A stretch of DNA of 64,000 nt from the NCBI RefSeq assembly GCF_040054535.1, contig NC_090792.1, positions 7,238,001-7,302,000 on the forward strand, given 5' to 3'. Position 1 is the stretch's first letter. Every line of letters starts with the position of its first letter. Below, piece after piece: positions 41,140-54,700 of this stretch. The translations under genes and the position numbers were made by a program. Source of the DNA: Antennarius striatus (taxonomy: Eukaryota; Chordata; Actinopteri; Lophiiformes; Antennariidae). The notes below the pieces were generated by a model, which was given only the letters and a program-made list of their open reading frames with translations, was not told where the DNA came from and did not search any database.

Positions 41140-41640
41140 GTTTTTGGCGGCTGCCTGCTCCTTGTTTGGAGGACAAAGGCTAGAGCTCAGGGTGTTCTGT
41201 GTCCACAAGCAGCCTGATTAGATCTGGGTCCCTCGCTGGCTCTCTCCATGGTGCTGAAAGAGCCTTCTATCAGATTACAACCAGTCAGAATAGGACCTCA
41301 GATAATCCATTACAATAATTGATTGACAATGCATTTAAGGTGGCCGTGTAGTGAACACCAATTACAGTCATGTCCCATTGCACTTTTAAATTGGCTTGGG
41401 TTGGCAAAGCACATGGAGATAGTCAGTCATCTTTGAAATCCTGGGTTTTCTACATCTGTGTTGAGAATAAAGATAATGTAATCTGTGTGAAAGCACAAAA
41501 ACAGATCCACGGCCCACTGTAATCTGGTCAGTGTTTCACAGAAACTGTGGGAGATGCCTGCAAAGAATTCTGTGAATACGCAGATTAAACTTTCAGTCCA
41601 TTGTCAGAATGAATTTTTCTTCCTGTAGGTGGTGCAGTGA
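41140..41640. promoter_or_regulatory. Candidate conserved non-coding element
   Basis: About 500 bp of unique sequence of even base composition in an AT-rich surround. Includes GGACAAAGG (SOX/TCF-like), CCATTACAATAATTGATTGACAATGC and AAATTGGCTTGGGTTGGC. No reading frame with protein features. Nominated by appearance. Confidence 0.35.
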
Positions 41641-42439
41641 AGTAAGAATGAAGCTTTCAAGCCAGAAACCTCCATCAGATCTCTCTATTTATACTCAACT
41701 ATCAGGCCTTCAACACTAAAGGCATTATTTTCAAGCAAGTATTAGCATAAAGCTGGATATAGAGCCAAAAAACATGATTCAACGTCACATAAATAATTTA
41801 AAACATTAGTTATTCATGCAGCTTCGACTTTTATCACATAATCTCAGTAATTACACTGGCAGCATCGCCTATAGGCAGGAGGAGCAACATTTAAAATGCT
41901 TTAGCATGCGATAAGGTTCAGGAGGGTGTAGCTGAGCTGATGCAGCTGTATGCTAATGAGGCGCCAGCGCTTCCCTTCCGCCAGGGCCGCACGCGCCACT
42001 GATCAAACACGCGCATGCGCGGTCAGCCGGGACCGGCACGCCGGCCCACGCGCCCCACTGAAATCACCACGGGGAAAGAGGAACTCGTTAAGATGCCATC
42101 AAAGCTTGTTCTCCCAACAAACCACGACTAATACTAGTAGATGCAGGTTGGAAGAACACAACAGAGGCCAGGAGGCAAGACAAGACAACACGAAACTAGA
42201 GTCAAAAGTTTAAAGAGCGAAAATAATCAAATGATAAACCCGCGAAAACAACAGTAAAAAGGTGTCGTGAAGAAAACTTCAAAAAACAGAGTGTGAAAAT
42301 CACTTTCGGTGGAAAATTTTAAATACAAACTTTAAAACGGTGAAAAGTCTGCTTTCTGCGTTTAGAATAAATGAAATCTATATCTGTCTTTTCAGTTGTA
42401 GAAAAGGTGACATTTAACCTAAATAACGGTGTGCGCACA

Positions 42440-42640
42440 GGCAGGTGAGAAGGCACGACACACAGAGGCCCATTGAAGGGAAGGCGCAGGCCTTCCCTTC
42501 AATCAGCTCCGATTGTGTAATTATTTGACTTGGTCATACTGCAGCTTTATGCAAATGAGGGGAACAATGAACGACGATGGAGATTAATTCCTCCCTGGTC
42601 TGCAGACTGAAAGGAGAAAGAATGCACTCTCTGCCAAGTG
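42440..42640. promoter_or_regulatory. Candidate enhancer: perfect hairpin, octamer and SOX-type site
   Basis: A perfect 14-bp inverted repeat (ATTGAAGGGAAGGC, loop GCAG, GCCTTCCCTTCAAT) occupies 42472-42503. It is followed by TGTAATTATTTG, an octamer ATGCAAAT at 42549-42556, and AACAATG, a SOX-type word, at 42563-42569. The octamer-SOX spacing is close. Located 1.6 kb upstream of insm1. Confidence 0.4.
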
Positions 42641-43499
42641 GCGCACTGCAGCCTACATACAGTCATTAAAAGAAAAGACAAGACAAAATATGGTAAACAA
42701 TGAAGCGTATGCAGAAAACACGGGGAAGTTACAGAAAATAGTCCACAAAGTTTTTTGTTTTTGTGTTTGTGGCGGACCGGGTCCTGCTGAATGAGACTGT
42801 TAAAAAGTGAGTTAAATTCTAATAAATGATTATTGTAGCTCGTAACAAATCATAAAAGAGCTCACATTTAAATCAATTTCACTCCTTTTACCTTTAAAAA
42901 TAGAATGCACCAATCAAGAAACCCCCCCCCCCCACCACGAACACAGAACGTGTTTGTACAAACGATAGTTCCAGCAACGAGAGCAGCTTCAATTTTAGCT
43001 TTGAATATCTCCACGGCATTTTGCAACACAAGCCTCGGCTGCGGCCTTCTTTGTCTGGAGCGCTGATTCCGCTCAGCAGGACTCTAGCTGTGGGCCAGAT
43101 TGGTCGTGAGTCCCGTTTCACAGTTAAGAGGTCAATTTGCCTTTCAAACGGGAAAAAAAGACTGGGATATCCAAGCACGGGCAGACGTGGCTATTGTGCA
43201 CAAAGACCAGAGGGCCTTCTTATTACTTATGTATGCAGCGAGATGTCTGATTTATATGTGGAGTTAAACTACCGAGACAGACACGTGCCCTAAAATAAAG
43301 AAGCACTCTCTACATTCTGTTTATTTAAGACATAATAAAATGAAAGGTCATAAAAACTGTCGTATTTTGTTTGTTGGAAGTCCCGTGACGTGCGCTTAAA
43401 GGTCGTGCGTAAATTTTTTTTTTAATACCCTAAATTCAAAAACGGGCTGATAAAATAAACAAACAACTGGCGCCTGAGCCACAAAATAATTATTGTGCA

Positions 43500-43514
43500 A
43501 AAAAAAAAAAAAAA
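43500..43514. repeat. Poly(A) run
   Basis: A run of about 15 A in the insm1 upstream region. No element end identified. Confidence 0.8.
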
Positions 43515-43719
43515 CTCGCTAATTATCTTACAGTTGGGTTTTAGGTGAATTCCCTCTTTACGCAACGTCACAGCAGAAAGACATACAAGAGCTTTTGGTT
43601 TGTGTTTAAACAACCTCGTCTCATCCCGGTCTTAATTCTAAACTGTGAGGATTGTGGTGCTGACGGACATTTCCTTTTGGCAGCTCCGGGACCCCCAGAG
43701 GAGAACCACAAAGCAGTGG

Positions 43720-44030
43720 CACGTGTGCAGTTGTGTAGGGGCCCACCAGACCGTAAAAATAGGAGGGTCCCGACGTGTGCCTCTGTCGGGGAGGGGCTGA
43801 GCGCACACATTAATGTAATAAACCGCCTGTACATCTGCTAAGCTATCTGCACATCCTCCAACGAAATCCACCAAACTCAGACTCAAAGCCCTCCCATAAT
43901 CAAATCCACTGGGATGCTGGTTTCATCCGATTGGTCGGGGATGCTGCAACAGGGGGGGCGAGAACAATAGCACCATTCCGGCATAAAAGAGTGGAGCTAT
44001 GCCTTGGAGACGAAAACATTTCAGCAACAG
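43720..44030 (+). promoter_or_regulatory. insm1: insm1 core promoter
   Basis: A TATA-like CATAAAAG lies at 43982-43989, about 165 bp upstream of the ATG. An inverted CCAAT box (ATTGG) lies at 43930-43934, about 50 bp above it, and an E-box CACGTG at 43720-43725. In mammals the insm1 promoter is driven by basic helix-loop-helix factors through E-boxes, and the arrangement here is compatible. Expected transcription start is near 44010. Confidence 0.6.
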
Positions 44031-44152
44031 AAGGATCGATATACTGGGGAGATAAAGTCCCACAAGCTCAGTGTTGCCATATTTTTAACAAACCTGGATA
44101 CTCGAGACTTCATCCACCTCCCTGAAGTGCCTTTCCGCTGTTACTCGCCAAG

Positions 44153-45595
44153 ATGCCCAAAGGATTCCTGGTAAAAAGAAACAAGAAATCTGCACATGTT
44201 TCCTACAGGACACGGCCAGACGAAGATGACCTCCAGGAGCCCCCCACCCCAGCTGCCTTGCCGTTTCAGGCGGACCCTTCCCCTCCAATGTCCGTGGCGT
44301 CCAGTCCGGACCGCACCGCAGCATCACCGGATTTCACAGCGGCTGAGGCGTCGGTGCCAAGATTGGAGAAACCGGCACAGTTCGGCAACCCGGAGGCGGT
44401 GTGCCAAGTCCTCTACAGCCCCACCCGGCCCATCAGCAAGGAGCACGACAGGGAATATTTTGAGCGAAGTTTCAATCTGGGCTCGCCTATTTCTGCCGAG
44501 TCATTCCCGACACCTGCCTCCCTCTCCGGCCTCGATCATCTCATTTACGCCCCAGTCGACCTGAAAATCGGCACCAGCAACAGCAGCCGCAGCGGCATCA
44601 CCAGCAGCCTCCCGGCGCCGAGTAACCGCGTCGTTACCAAAAGACCCGCAACGGACGCCACGGATCGCAAATCTAAAGCCGCCTCCAAGAAACCCAAAGC
44701 CATTAGAAAACTCAACTTTGAAGACGAGGTGACGACTTCCCCAGTCCTGGGTCTCAAAATCAAAGAGGGGCCGGTGGAGATGAAGCCGAGGGCGCAAACC
44801 TCCGGAGGAAGCAAGCCTTTGGGGGAGTTCGTGTGCCAGCTGTGTAAGGAGGCGTACGCGGATCCGTTCTCTCTGGCGCAGCACAAGTGCTCCCGCATCG
44901 TCAGGGTCGAGTACCGGTGCCCCGAATGCGACAAGATGTTCAGCTGCCCCGCCAATCTCGCCTCTCACCGCCGCTGGCACAAACCCCGGGGCACCGGCGT
45001 ATCCACGATGTCTCCGTTACAGGGCATCAAACACGAGATGGCAAAATTACCACCGTTAGGAGTCAAGTCAGGCTCCGACGAAGCCAAAGACGCGAGTGAC
45101 AGAGACACCCCGAGTCCGGGTCTGTCCGAGTCCGGCTCCGAAGACGGTTCCTACGACTGCCAGTACTGCGGGAAGAGGTTTAAGCGACAGGCATACCTAA
45201 GAAAACACATCATGGGACACCAGGCCCTGCAAAGAAAAGTGGATGAGCCCGGGTTTCAAACCAGCGATCGTGCACCAGAGCAGGTTTCGGTCTCTTCTTC
45301 TTCCTCCTCCTCCTCATCCTCGTCATCATCCTCAGAGGAAGCATCAAACCAAAGCCCTCTCAATCTGAGCCCGGTGGACTGTCTGCTGTGCCCGGTGTGT
45401 GGGGAGAGCTTCACCAGCAGGGCCGGTCAGGAGCGACACCTCCGCCTCATGCACTCCTCCCAGATTTACCCGTGCAAGTACTGCCCCGCCACTCTGTACA
45501 GCTCGCCCGGGCTCACCCGGCACATAAACAAGTGCCACCCCTCGGAGAACAGGCAGGTCATCCTGCTCCAGATGCCGGTGCGCCCCGCCTGCTAG
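44153..45595 (+). CDS. insm1: Insulinoma-associated protein 1, intronless, 480 aa
   Basis: Zinc-finger transcriptional repressor that drives differentiation of neuroendocrine cells and neural progenitors. It starts with the SNAG repressor motif MPKGFLVKR, which recruits histone demethylase/deacetylase complexes. Family blocks follow: [68 protein letters not shown]. Five fingers are visible at about residues 226-247 (FVCQLC ... QHKC), 254-276 (YRCPEC ... HRRWH), 334-356 (YDCQYC), 411-435 (LLCPVC) and 439-462 (YPCKYC). The C-terminus [14 protein letters not shown] is nearly identical to human INSM1, which rules out INSM2. A long serine tract near residue 385 is fish-like filler. The gene is a single exon, as in mammals. 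Whether it is the a or b teleost duplicate cannot be told. Confidence 0.96.
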   Translation: MPKGFLVKRNKKSAHVSYRTRPDEDDLQEPPTPAALPFQADPSPPMSVASSPDRTAASPDFTAAEASVPRLEKPAQFGNPEAVCQVLYSPTRPISKEHDREYFERSFNLGSPISAESFPTPASLSGLDHLIYAPVDLKIGTSNSSRSGITSSLPAPSNRVVTKRPATDATDRKSKAASKKPKAIRKLNFEDEVTTSPVLGLKIKEGPVEMKPRAQTSGGSKPLGEFVCQLCKEAYADPFSLAQHKCSRIVRVEYRCPECDKMFSCPANLASHRRWHKPRGTGVSTMSPLQGIKHEMAKLPPLGVKSGSDEAKDASDRDTPSPGLSESGSEDGSYDCQYCGKRFKRQAYLRKHIMGHQALQRKVDEPGFQTSDRAPEQVSVSSSSSSSSSSSSSSEEASNQSPLNLSPVDCLLCPVCGESFTSRAGQERHLRLMHSSQIYPCKYCPATLYSSPGLTRHINKCHPSENRQVILLQMPVRPAC

Positions 45596-46690
45596 AGACA
45601 AAACTCGTGCCTTTCTTTCACGAAGGAGAATAAAACGAGAGAAACAAGAAAGTGGCTTTGGTGTTTTTAAAAAAAAACAAACAAGTTTGTGATGCTCACT
45701 GCCATAACTTTAGGCCAATGAAAGGCAGATGGGTTTAATGTCTAAGTGGTGTTTAATGAGGTGTCTATTCCATGCCAATCAGTGATCGTTGACCGCTTCT
45801 CTCTATATTTTAACTACATATTTTGAGATTTTATTTCTCAAATTAGAGTATCAAGGGGAAAAAAAAGAATACAAAACGTTAGTTTGACTGTTAAAGGGTA
45901 TTTTTCTAGAACAGCACATGAGTTCAATGATAGCTTCTAGACCTAAGAAATGTCTTAAGATTCTCAGAAATCCTTTTCCCCATCAGAGCCTTCTTAATTC
46001 ACCGACCGTGATTGCTCCATGACTGCAGCTTTACGCTAGTTTGTGACTTATTAACTTCGTATTGGTGGGAAAAAAGAGTGACTTAAGCATTCCCTGTTTA
46101 GTAGAGCCACAAATGCCTTTAGTAGCTATACAAATAGTGCGACATAGTATACATCCAAATCCTGCTGTATAACTGCCTTAAAATGTCAACATGGACTGTT
46201 TTAATTTTGAATACTGGCACATATTTTATTATTATTATTATTATTGTTATCATTATTATTATTATTATTATTATTGAAGATTGTTGCAATATTTTCCATC
46301 ATATGCTTATTTATTTATTTATTCTAATTATTTTATGTAACTTATTGTTGTGTTTGTTGTGATTTCCCCCTGTGAATCGGTCTGGCAGTTTACATGTCGT
46401 ATAGCCAAATGTTTTCTGTTTTATTTTGTTTTGTTGTTGTTGCTTTCTTTGTCAAAATTTACAAGATGAGTTGTGATAATTGTCGTGGGTCGGGTTTTAA
46501 TCTCCAATCTCCACAGCTCTTGTAAAAAGAAAAAAAGAAAAAAAGAAAAAAAGAAAAACGTAAAGCTCTTACCTTAGATGCAATCTTTTTTAAGGACAAG
46601 TTATTTTTCTTAAATGTTGGCTTTTATAGCGCTTTGATTGTATGTGTAATATCGTTGTTGTCTATCGAAATAAAAAATATTTTCAAAAGG
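45596..46690 (+). other. insm1: insm1 3' UTR
   Basis: About 1.1 kb of AU-rich sequence ending with AATAAA at 46669-46674. Contains an ATT microsatellite (46226-46275) and a GAAAAAAA run (46526-46556). Confidence 0.6.
46226..46275. repeat. ATT trinucleotide microsatellite
   Basis: About 16 ATT units with two interruptions, in the insm1 3' UTR. Confidence 0.9.
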
Positions 46691-48359
46691 ACACGTCTTC
46701 AGGTGGTTTCACTTTTTAAGACACGATTTAAAAAAACAACAACTATACGGTAAAGGCGTGTACAAGACAAAATCATCGTTTTTTCCTTTTCCTGAAAATC
46801 TAATAATATTATTTAAGTTCTAAAATAAGTTGATAATAGACTTAAAATAATTTGAACCATTTTGTTCACTTTACAGAACTCTGAACCTGACAGAAATTTG
46901 TTCCTGAAGCATATTTTCATGTAAAAAGACAAATTATGAAAAATGTAGATTTAAAATACTTTGGTATGATTTGTATCAGTTTGATTTTGTAGTGTCATTC
47001 CCAGTGTGCTCATTTTTATTATTTTACCAATATGAAAATATTCAGTTTTCAAGTTTATTTATTTAACCTGTGGACAACATAACAAACTCTCTATACCTCA
47101 ATCATTTTTAAATTTATTAGCTGCTGTTTTTATCCTGCTTTTATTGTACTGTCAGGTGGTTTACAGGTGTGGAGCCGCGGACCTGTGGAGCTCAAAAAGA
47201 GTTGGAGTTCACTCCAGGAACCTGTGTCTATGCACCATCCCCTCACCTCCACCGGGTCGCACTCCGTGTTTGTTAGGAGTCTACGTCCTGAACAGCTAAA
47301 AGAAACCTCTGAAGGCCTCTTGGTCAAACCTTTGCCTTCGATTCATCAGCCTGATTCACTGTAAATCATCACTGCAGTGGCTCAATAGATGCTGCCATAG
47401 AGAAGCACTTAAGGGCCTATTGTAAATTTCCCTCTTTAGACCATGTCAGAATGAGACAGGGGGACAAATAGGTGGCGGAGCACAGCTCACCTCTGCAGCA
47501 GTAAAACATCTCTCTGCTTCAGGAGACTCATGCAGCTCGATTTTGGTTGGTTTTGTGTTGATTTAGATTTTCCTATTTGACCTGTAAAGCACAATGTCAG
47601 CTGTAATTTAGCAGGCAGCCTCCAACTGTGTCAACCCAGTCTTACAAACACATGCTTTCAGCGTGGAGCTAACCTCAGAACATTATGAAACTCACTTAAT
47701 CAGCCTTACACTGAGATTAACAATCTTCTTTTAAGATTGTCACAGCTCATTAATCTCTGCACCTGTCCTTACTGCCCCTTAAGGCCTCAGTGACAATGCA
47801 TCAAGATATCTGAAGCGTGAAAATAGATCACATCCAACGGTGTTAACACATAAAATAATACAATCTGGTGGTAATCACACAATGTCAGCCTCAGAGGGGC
47901 CGGGACAAGCAGCCCCTGTCTGCTCTGTTGTAAACAGAGCCAATGAGGACAGCGATGAGTCGGGTGAAAATGAGGTAGCATTAGGCTCCTTTCTCACCTT
48001 TTCTTGCACACACCGTTTTAGGGATCCAATTACGGTCAAGTGCTTTTCTTGCGTCTTTATGTGACCCAGGCAAGGCAGGGCACCCGTAGGTGCTGCAACC
48101 ATTGCACCTGCAACTCCTGGCGAGGTTCATTTATGCTGGCCTCTCCCAAGTGGGGCTGAGCAGCAGGGGAGACAGATGGGAGGAGGGTCAGGTTACTCCT
48201 GCTGCTGCTGCTAACACTGCAGGGCCAGGGTCAGAAAGCCCATGGTAACAGCACCATCATGTCAGCACACACATACACACACGGGAGTACTACACAAAAT
48301 CTGAGCTGACGCCACTGGCTGATATGTAGAGAAAGGAAAAAACAACAACGCTACATAGA
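46691..48359. other. Intergenic between convergent insm1 and ralgapa
   Basis: No gene recognised. The two genes converge here. GC-richer unique patches at 47160-47380 and 47880-48250 are non-coding as far as can be seen. Confidence 0.4.
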
Positions 48360-49466
48360 ATTTCAAGTTGATTTAATGAAATGTTTCATTTTTCACATTT
48401 CTAATAAAGATAGCAGGACTTCGATCGTTAAAAACAGGTTGATATGTTGACAAGTAATGTCGAAATCTTCAAGCTTTTTTCCCTCTTTCTCTTATACAAA
48501 GATTATATTACAGGCATTAATATATTTATATCCTGAGGGCAACGAAGCCCTCAAATTTGACACAATGTACAAAGATTTCTAAAACGAGAAGAAAAGCAAT
48601 TCCAACTTAGCACTAGCTCATTTTCTTCTTGTAAATAAGACATGATCCTTATCTTGGTCCAAACTAACATCTAACTAAGCCATCAACAGACATCATCTAG
48701 AGTCTACAATCTTCAGATCAGCATCCTGGGCAGTTCCTTCAAGTGGCTTTGGGGGAAATAAAAACCCAAGATGTGATCCAGGCCTGTAAATCTATACATT
48801 CTTCAAGAACATAATAAACAAAAGCACAAAAACAGATCCATAAATCCTCTCACTGCTGAGTTAAAAGAAAAAAAAAAGACAGGAGAGCGAGGGGAAAGTA
48901 AGGCAGAACAGCGCAACAGATGGGGATAATGTTGCAGGTTGGGTGGAGCCCTCAGAGGGCCTAAGTGTAGAGTGTGTGTGTATGTGTGTGGGGTGTTTAT
49001 AGGCTACCATGACGACACAAGCAGGCAGGTTGGAGACGGCCTACCTTGCTGCTGCTAGAGATGCTGTTAGAGTGCAGCTCTGGCATGCCACCTTCCAAAT
49101 AACAACCCCCCAGTCTCTCCTGTATAACCTCAGGAGACAACATGAAGCAAAGGATCATGGGAAAGAGGATGAGTCTGTGCTTTAGATTTCATTCACAGAT
49201 AAAGATGGAGAAGTACAAAACCTATACTAAAGAGTAAAAAGAGAACTAGAGAACTCCACTGTTTTAAATTCTTTTGTTTTTTAGGTGGGGAACACAGTGA
49301 CGTGACCTTTAAGGGGTGGGAGTGAGTGGTTGGATGGGGGGGCACTTTGTTTCAGACCAGCAATGAGGACACGTGATTCAGGTGTGTCCCACATGAAGAA
49401 AAGACTAAAATCTGATTGTGAGCATGATGGAGGGGGAACAGCATCTTAGAGGACGCACACACGCAC

Positions 49467-49526
<60 letters not shown>

Positions 49527-50768
49527 GGAGTTACGATTCACCTGAGGCTCTGGTGGGATTTTCACAAAATAGCATATGAACACAGAATACAACATAACAG
49601 CAAAAACACAAATAGTCCTTCTATGTACAATTAATAAGCCCAGCCATAAAACTTAAAGCAGTTTACAACAAAGAACCAGGAGAAACATTCGACATAAGTT
49701 AATCAGAGTGCAAAAAAAAAAAGAAAGTTGGGTAGGAACGTTGGAATGTCGATGCCTTAGCTTCACCGGACAAGGAAACTGATGGCAGAGGAAAGAGACA
49801 GGAGGAACTTATTCAATTACCGGACATGAGCCTATGTTAACGACATCAGAATGCAATTACAGACGCAGTCTTTTCTCATTCCAGCAGAGTTGCATAAATC
49901 AAATCACGACAAAATCCATCGGAATTCATTTAAAAAGGAAAAATAGAGTGATTAAGAAAAAACCCAAACAAATTTGTATTCAGCACAAGTTAGAAAGATG
50001 TCATCGATTGTCCGCTCCAGGTTCCAAACCATTAACCAGCCCCTGACTGCTGAGCTGCAGGGACAGCGTGGCCTGTCTGTGTGGGCAGGTGTTCCACGTG
50101 CCGTCTTCTCGTTGCACAGAGATACGTCTCCAGCCGGGTCCAAACTCAAGAGGCTACTTGTTGACCGAAACGTGCTGACAGGTGCAGCAGGAGGCAAAAA
50201 GGTAGACACATGTACAATCACATCAATCTCTTGTGCAGTTCTAGCATGATGACATGAACAGCTGTTTCAATAAGCACTTTGTCACACTAAGTGTTCCACT
50301 GGACGCAGAAACAGGCAATAATAGTCTCCCATTCCCTTACTATAGTAAGAACATGAGTCTCTAGTGCATCAGGTCTGTGCCAGAAGCTGAGAAAACAGTG
50401 ATGTTTCTGTCACAGGCTACTTTAAGACTCATCACACAAGTCTGATTTTTAAAGTGAACCCACCAGTAAGAACATAAATAGCTTAAATCATGTGTCAATC
50501 TTGATTAAATATTCAAACATTATGACAAATGGAAATGTGTCAACAAAATCAGTGGGTGCTTTTTAAATAAAAAAACAAATGCATTAAGCTCCAGTTGCAT
50601 GTATATACGGTAATTATACAGATTGAAAGAAAAAAAAAAACACACCAAAAAACAAACCCCAAAAAAAGAACTAATGCTTTGCAGTCACAGCTGTGTGTGT
50701 GTGTTTGAGGTTCTTTAAGAAACAATCATAGACTACTCTTGGGTGGACGGGTGATGGAGTTGAAGAGT
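48360..50768 (-). other. ralgapa1/2: Long 3' UTR of the ralgapa gene
   Basis: About 2.4 kb between the stop of the last coding exon and an ATTAAA on the - strand (TTTAAT at 48373-48378). It contains a CA microsatellite at 49454-49524 and no gene of its own. Extent is inferred; other poly(A) signals may be used. Confidence 0.4.
49454..49524. repeat. CA dinucleotide microsatellite
   Basis: About 35 CA units with a few CG interruptions, inside the probable ralgapa 3' UTR. Confidence 0.95.
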
Positions 50769-53700
50769 TCAGTTGGAGGATTTGCTTATAGCGCTGGCGG
50801 ATCGGCGGAGTTTTCCAGAAACTCGGTTCTTCGTGGCACGGGGAATTGTGGGAGACACCTGGTCTACAGAGTCGGCTGCTGGGGTGGTGTTTCCAGGTTC
50901 AGTGCTGCTGCTGAAAGAGCCTGGGGGTGGGGAGAGATGGAGGGACAGTTTGTACCCAGACTGATGCAGGTAGGGCTCAGAAGGCTGCGTGTGATAGCCA
51001 ATCCCAGCATGCGTCGTCATGCACATGGCTGCTCCCATAACAAAAGATTAAGCAGTTCAATGATTTCCACCAAACCATCAAAAAATTTGAGCTCCTCCTA
51101 CCCCTTGATTCATTAAACATTTTGAGACAGTAAATAAAACATTTAAGAGATAACATGCTTCTTTCACATGCTGTAGATAAGGACAACTTGTTGCAAAAGC
51201 AGCTGTCTATCTTCCCTACGTTTTTTTTCTCAAATGCTTACGGGATAAAAAGGAGCGGTAACCTTTATAGCCACAGGCGGAAAAAAAGTATTCTCTTCAC
51301 AGTGTGACAACAGAAAGCCTTGAATGAGAATAAAATTACACATTATGCTCTTGTTGTGAACATGCAGAGCTTTCCTGTTGTCAAATGTCGGCACCTTTCA
51401 AATATAAAATAAAGAAATCAGTGATTATGGGATGGTAAATAGTAATAAGGACACCTCAGCATCAAATGCTGCTGAGGACAATCGAGTGTTGTAGATGTTG
51501 GTGAAACTTCCTCAGCGTGCCCTTGACCAAACCCCTGACTGCAGGCCCCCGCAACACGCCTCTGCCCCATGCCTCGAGTTTAAACAACTTTTCTTCTTTG
51601 TCAAGATGGCATCTGGTTGCCTATTTTTTTCCCCCTCTATCCTTTTATTTCCTGCCATTTTTCGGAGGCATCTCAAGTTGCAGCAGCTAAAAGGAATGGC
51701 AGATGGCTGGAGTAACAGACACTCAGCAGCACAGTGGACACCAGCAGCATCCAGGGTTGCAGCTCGCTGGGAGACGAGGGCCGGGCTGCGGATGAAACAT
51801 GGGAAGGGGGGGGGTGCATTGTGATGGTCCATAGGGGAGGTGAGGGGCTTCCGCACATGAATTCACAAATCTGCATATGAATAGAAAAAAGGGAGGGGCT
51901 TAGCTAAAAAGATGGTCGGGGCTTATGGACAGAACAAATCCGGCATTCCCGTATTCTTCCAGTCATTCCAATAGTAAATAATGGTTGTTTTTTTTTTAAA
52001 CTAAACTCCAGCTGTAAGGACAGACAGACAGGAGCACGGCCTCCACTTGATGACATTAACATTCACTTTGTGAATTTGCTGTAACAAAAAGACGATATAA
52101 TGACTGTGGTTACTTCAGATATTAAATTATGTTTGCAGCTGCGTGGCCTTATGAAAGATTTATTTTCCTACAAATTACAGAATGTAAAAATCTATCTATA
52201 TCCAGAAAAGACTTTTACATCATCATCATCATTATTATATCTCAGCATAGCCACTCCTTACTCAAACAAAACTCTGTTTCGGTGAGCTTGATTTTAGATG
52301 GAAAGAAGAGGGCGAGAGAACGAAAACAAAGGAAGTCTTTAAATGGCCCTGCTATCCCATTGGTCCCTTCTGCAAGCAGTTCAAACAAGGCTTTAGATGA
52401 CAAAGACGTCTTCCAGTGCGGCAGGTGTTAGTCTCAGAGTCTGCCCCAGGCAAACAGGCACACTCCAACAGGAGGAAATTGGGGGGGGGGGGAGTTGAGG
52501 GAAAAAAGGACAGAAAGAAAAGGGAAAATTGTTTGCTGATGGTAGAGATAAAGGCGCTCCGCATGCAGAAGCGACGGCCAGAAGTGTAGCCGTATTGTTC
52601 ATGCTGTTACTTAGTCAGGTGCTAATTGTCCCCACCGTGCATCACTTTCAATTACCAGCTTGGCCCAAACAGTAAGACACACCCCAAATAAACAGCCTGT
52701 CTTCTCTGTCCCCTTCTCTTTGTCAGAGCACTAAGTAAATAGAGCGTGGTTAGTACTGAATAAAGAAAAAAAAAAAGAGGTGGGGGGGGTGGCAGCCAAG
52801 AAGAGTGAACGAGCGAACGGTAGGTAGTCCGCTGGACGGAGACAGGCTTCTGGGCTGACTCGGGGCTTACCTTCGCCATCTACAGTATTTGGACCTTAAA
52901 GATAATTTTTAATCTAAAAGGGAAAAACAAAGTAGAGCATTGTGTGAGAGAGAGGTTGACACACAGACACACACCAGACCACACTACTGTAGAAAACACA
53001 GCTAATGAAAAGTTAGTGACGTAGAGGGACATTCAGACAGCATGTGAGGCGTCACACTGCTGAGGATTTAGAAGACAGATGAGGTTCATCAACGAGTCAT
53101 TCAGAAGAAATCTGTAGTCTGATGGTACCTAATAAACCTGTACAGCTCACAAATAACATCATTTTGAAATAGAAATCATGAATTGCGGTTTATAAGGCGA
53201 CATCAGACAGACAGACTATATACCACCTCTGTTACAGTCAGGGTTTAGGGTGAGGAAGGAGAAGATGTCGGGAGGCATCTCTGTCACAAGAGCTCCAAAG
53301 TCGTTTTCATTCAGCAGAGAGAAGTCTCTGCTCCTTATTAGAACAAGGGTTAGAGGACAAACGCAAAATGATAACACTGAACAGAGCAGGTGTCACAAAG
53401 CAAGGGCAGAACACGATGGCAAGTGGATCACAGATGGAGTAGCTCGTGCAGCATGGCTGGGCTGAAATTGCAGGATGAGAAGGATGAGGGGTTGCATTCA
53501 CGATCATGGAGGGCGGGGCTGTGGAGGACGCCGACGAACCAGACGGGTTAAAAGACTGGTGGTGATGGACAGGAGAAGGTCGAGGGTTAACACTGAAACA
53601 TTGTAGCAGTGCTTCATTTAACAGGACGCCCTCTTCAGCTCAACAACTGATTTGGTTTTACAGCAGGGCCGAGTCAAACCCAACCCTCAGTGATTCGATG

Positions 53701-54603
53701 GTGGGTTCAGGGCGATCCAAGTGAACAAACGGGTGGATGCTGGTGGAATGGGTGTCATGCCTAGTGTGGAGGAAGCAGGCAGAGTCTTACAGTCCAGTCT
53801 GGCCCAGGGGTAATCCATGTCCCAAACCATCCCGGGCCAACGCCTGCACGCTGTCATGGAACATGGATGACATGTTAGTGGCAGCAATGGGACTCAGAGC
53901 ATTATGGAGCGGATGCTACCACACGCTACAGGTACAGGGGGGCGGAATGTTCCACAAAGGTGACAATGAGCAGCAGTGTCAGCCAGCCATCATGCATCGA
54001 ACCTGTATGCTTAATGGATGAAAATCTACAATCATACAGGGTGCATTAAAGTACATATTAAATATACATAAATATGACAGTGTGATTTAGCTCAGACAAA
54101 CCTCCAGATTCTAAATATAGCAGAGAAAGATACCTGACAACACAATTCGAGTGGCTGCTGGACGTTTTTAAGTCAAGAAATAAACTAAATGATGTCTAGA
54201 AATATTAACACTGAATTAACACTGAACGATTATTTAAGTCAATAGTAAATGATTATGGGTTGCAGCCTAACAAATGGGAACTACTGTCTTTGCTGGTTGT
54301 TGGTTTTCATAATGTTCTCTAAAATGACTGTTTGAATATGTTTCTTTGGGGCCACATGGAAAACCCTAAGAGGCATTTTAAAGATTTAAGATGATTTGTT
54401 TTAACATGTAAAAGAAGTGATAATGTGATAACAGCCTTACCCAGTCAGTGTGTTTTCAAATGAACACTTTAGGTTTCCCAATCTTAATGCCTTAATCTAT
54501 TCTGCTTTGGTAAAATATAGTTTAGTTTATTTAAATATGTAATTATATTCTTAAATTTATTCTGTTCCTCCTCACAGATCCTCCTCACAGAAACTTGCAA
54601 TGG

Positions 54604-54700
<97 letters not shown>

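Noticed and set aside
44501-44980. Antisense frames over insm1
   Set aside because: GC-rich coding exon leaves the opposite strand open; no independent evidence.
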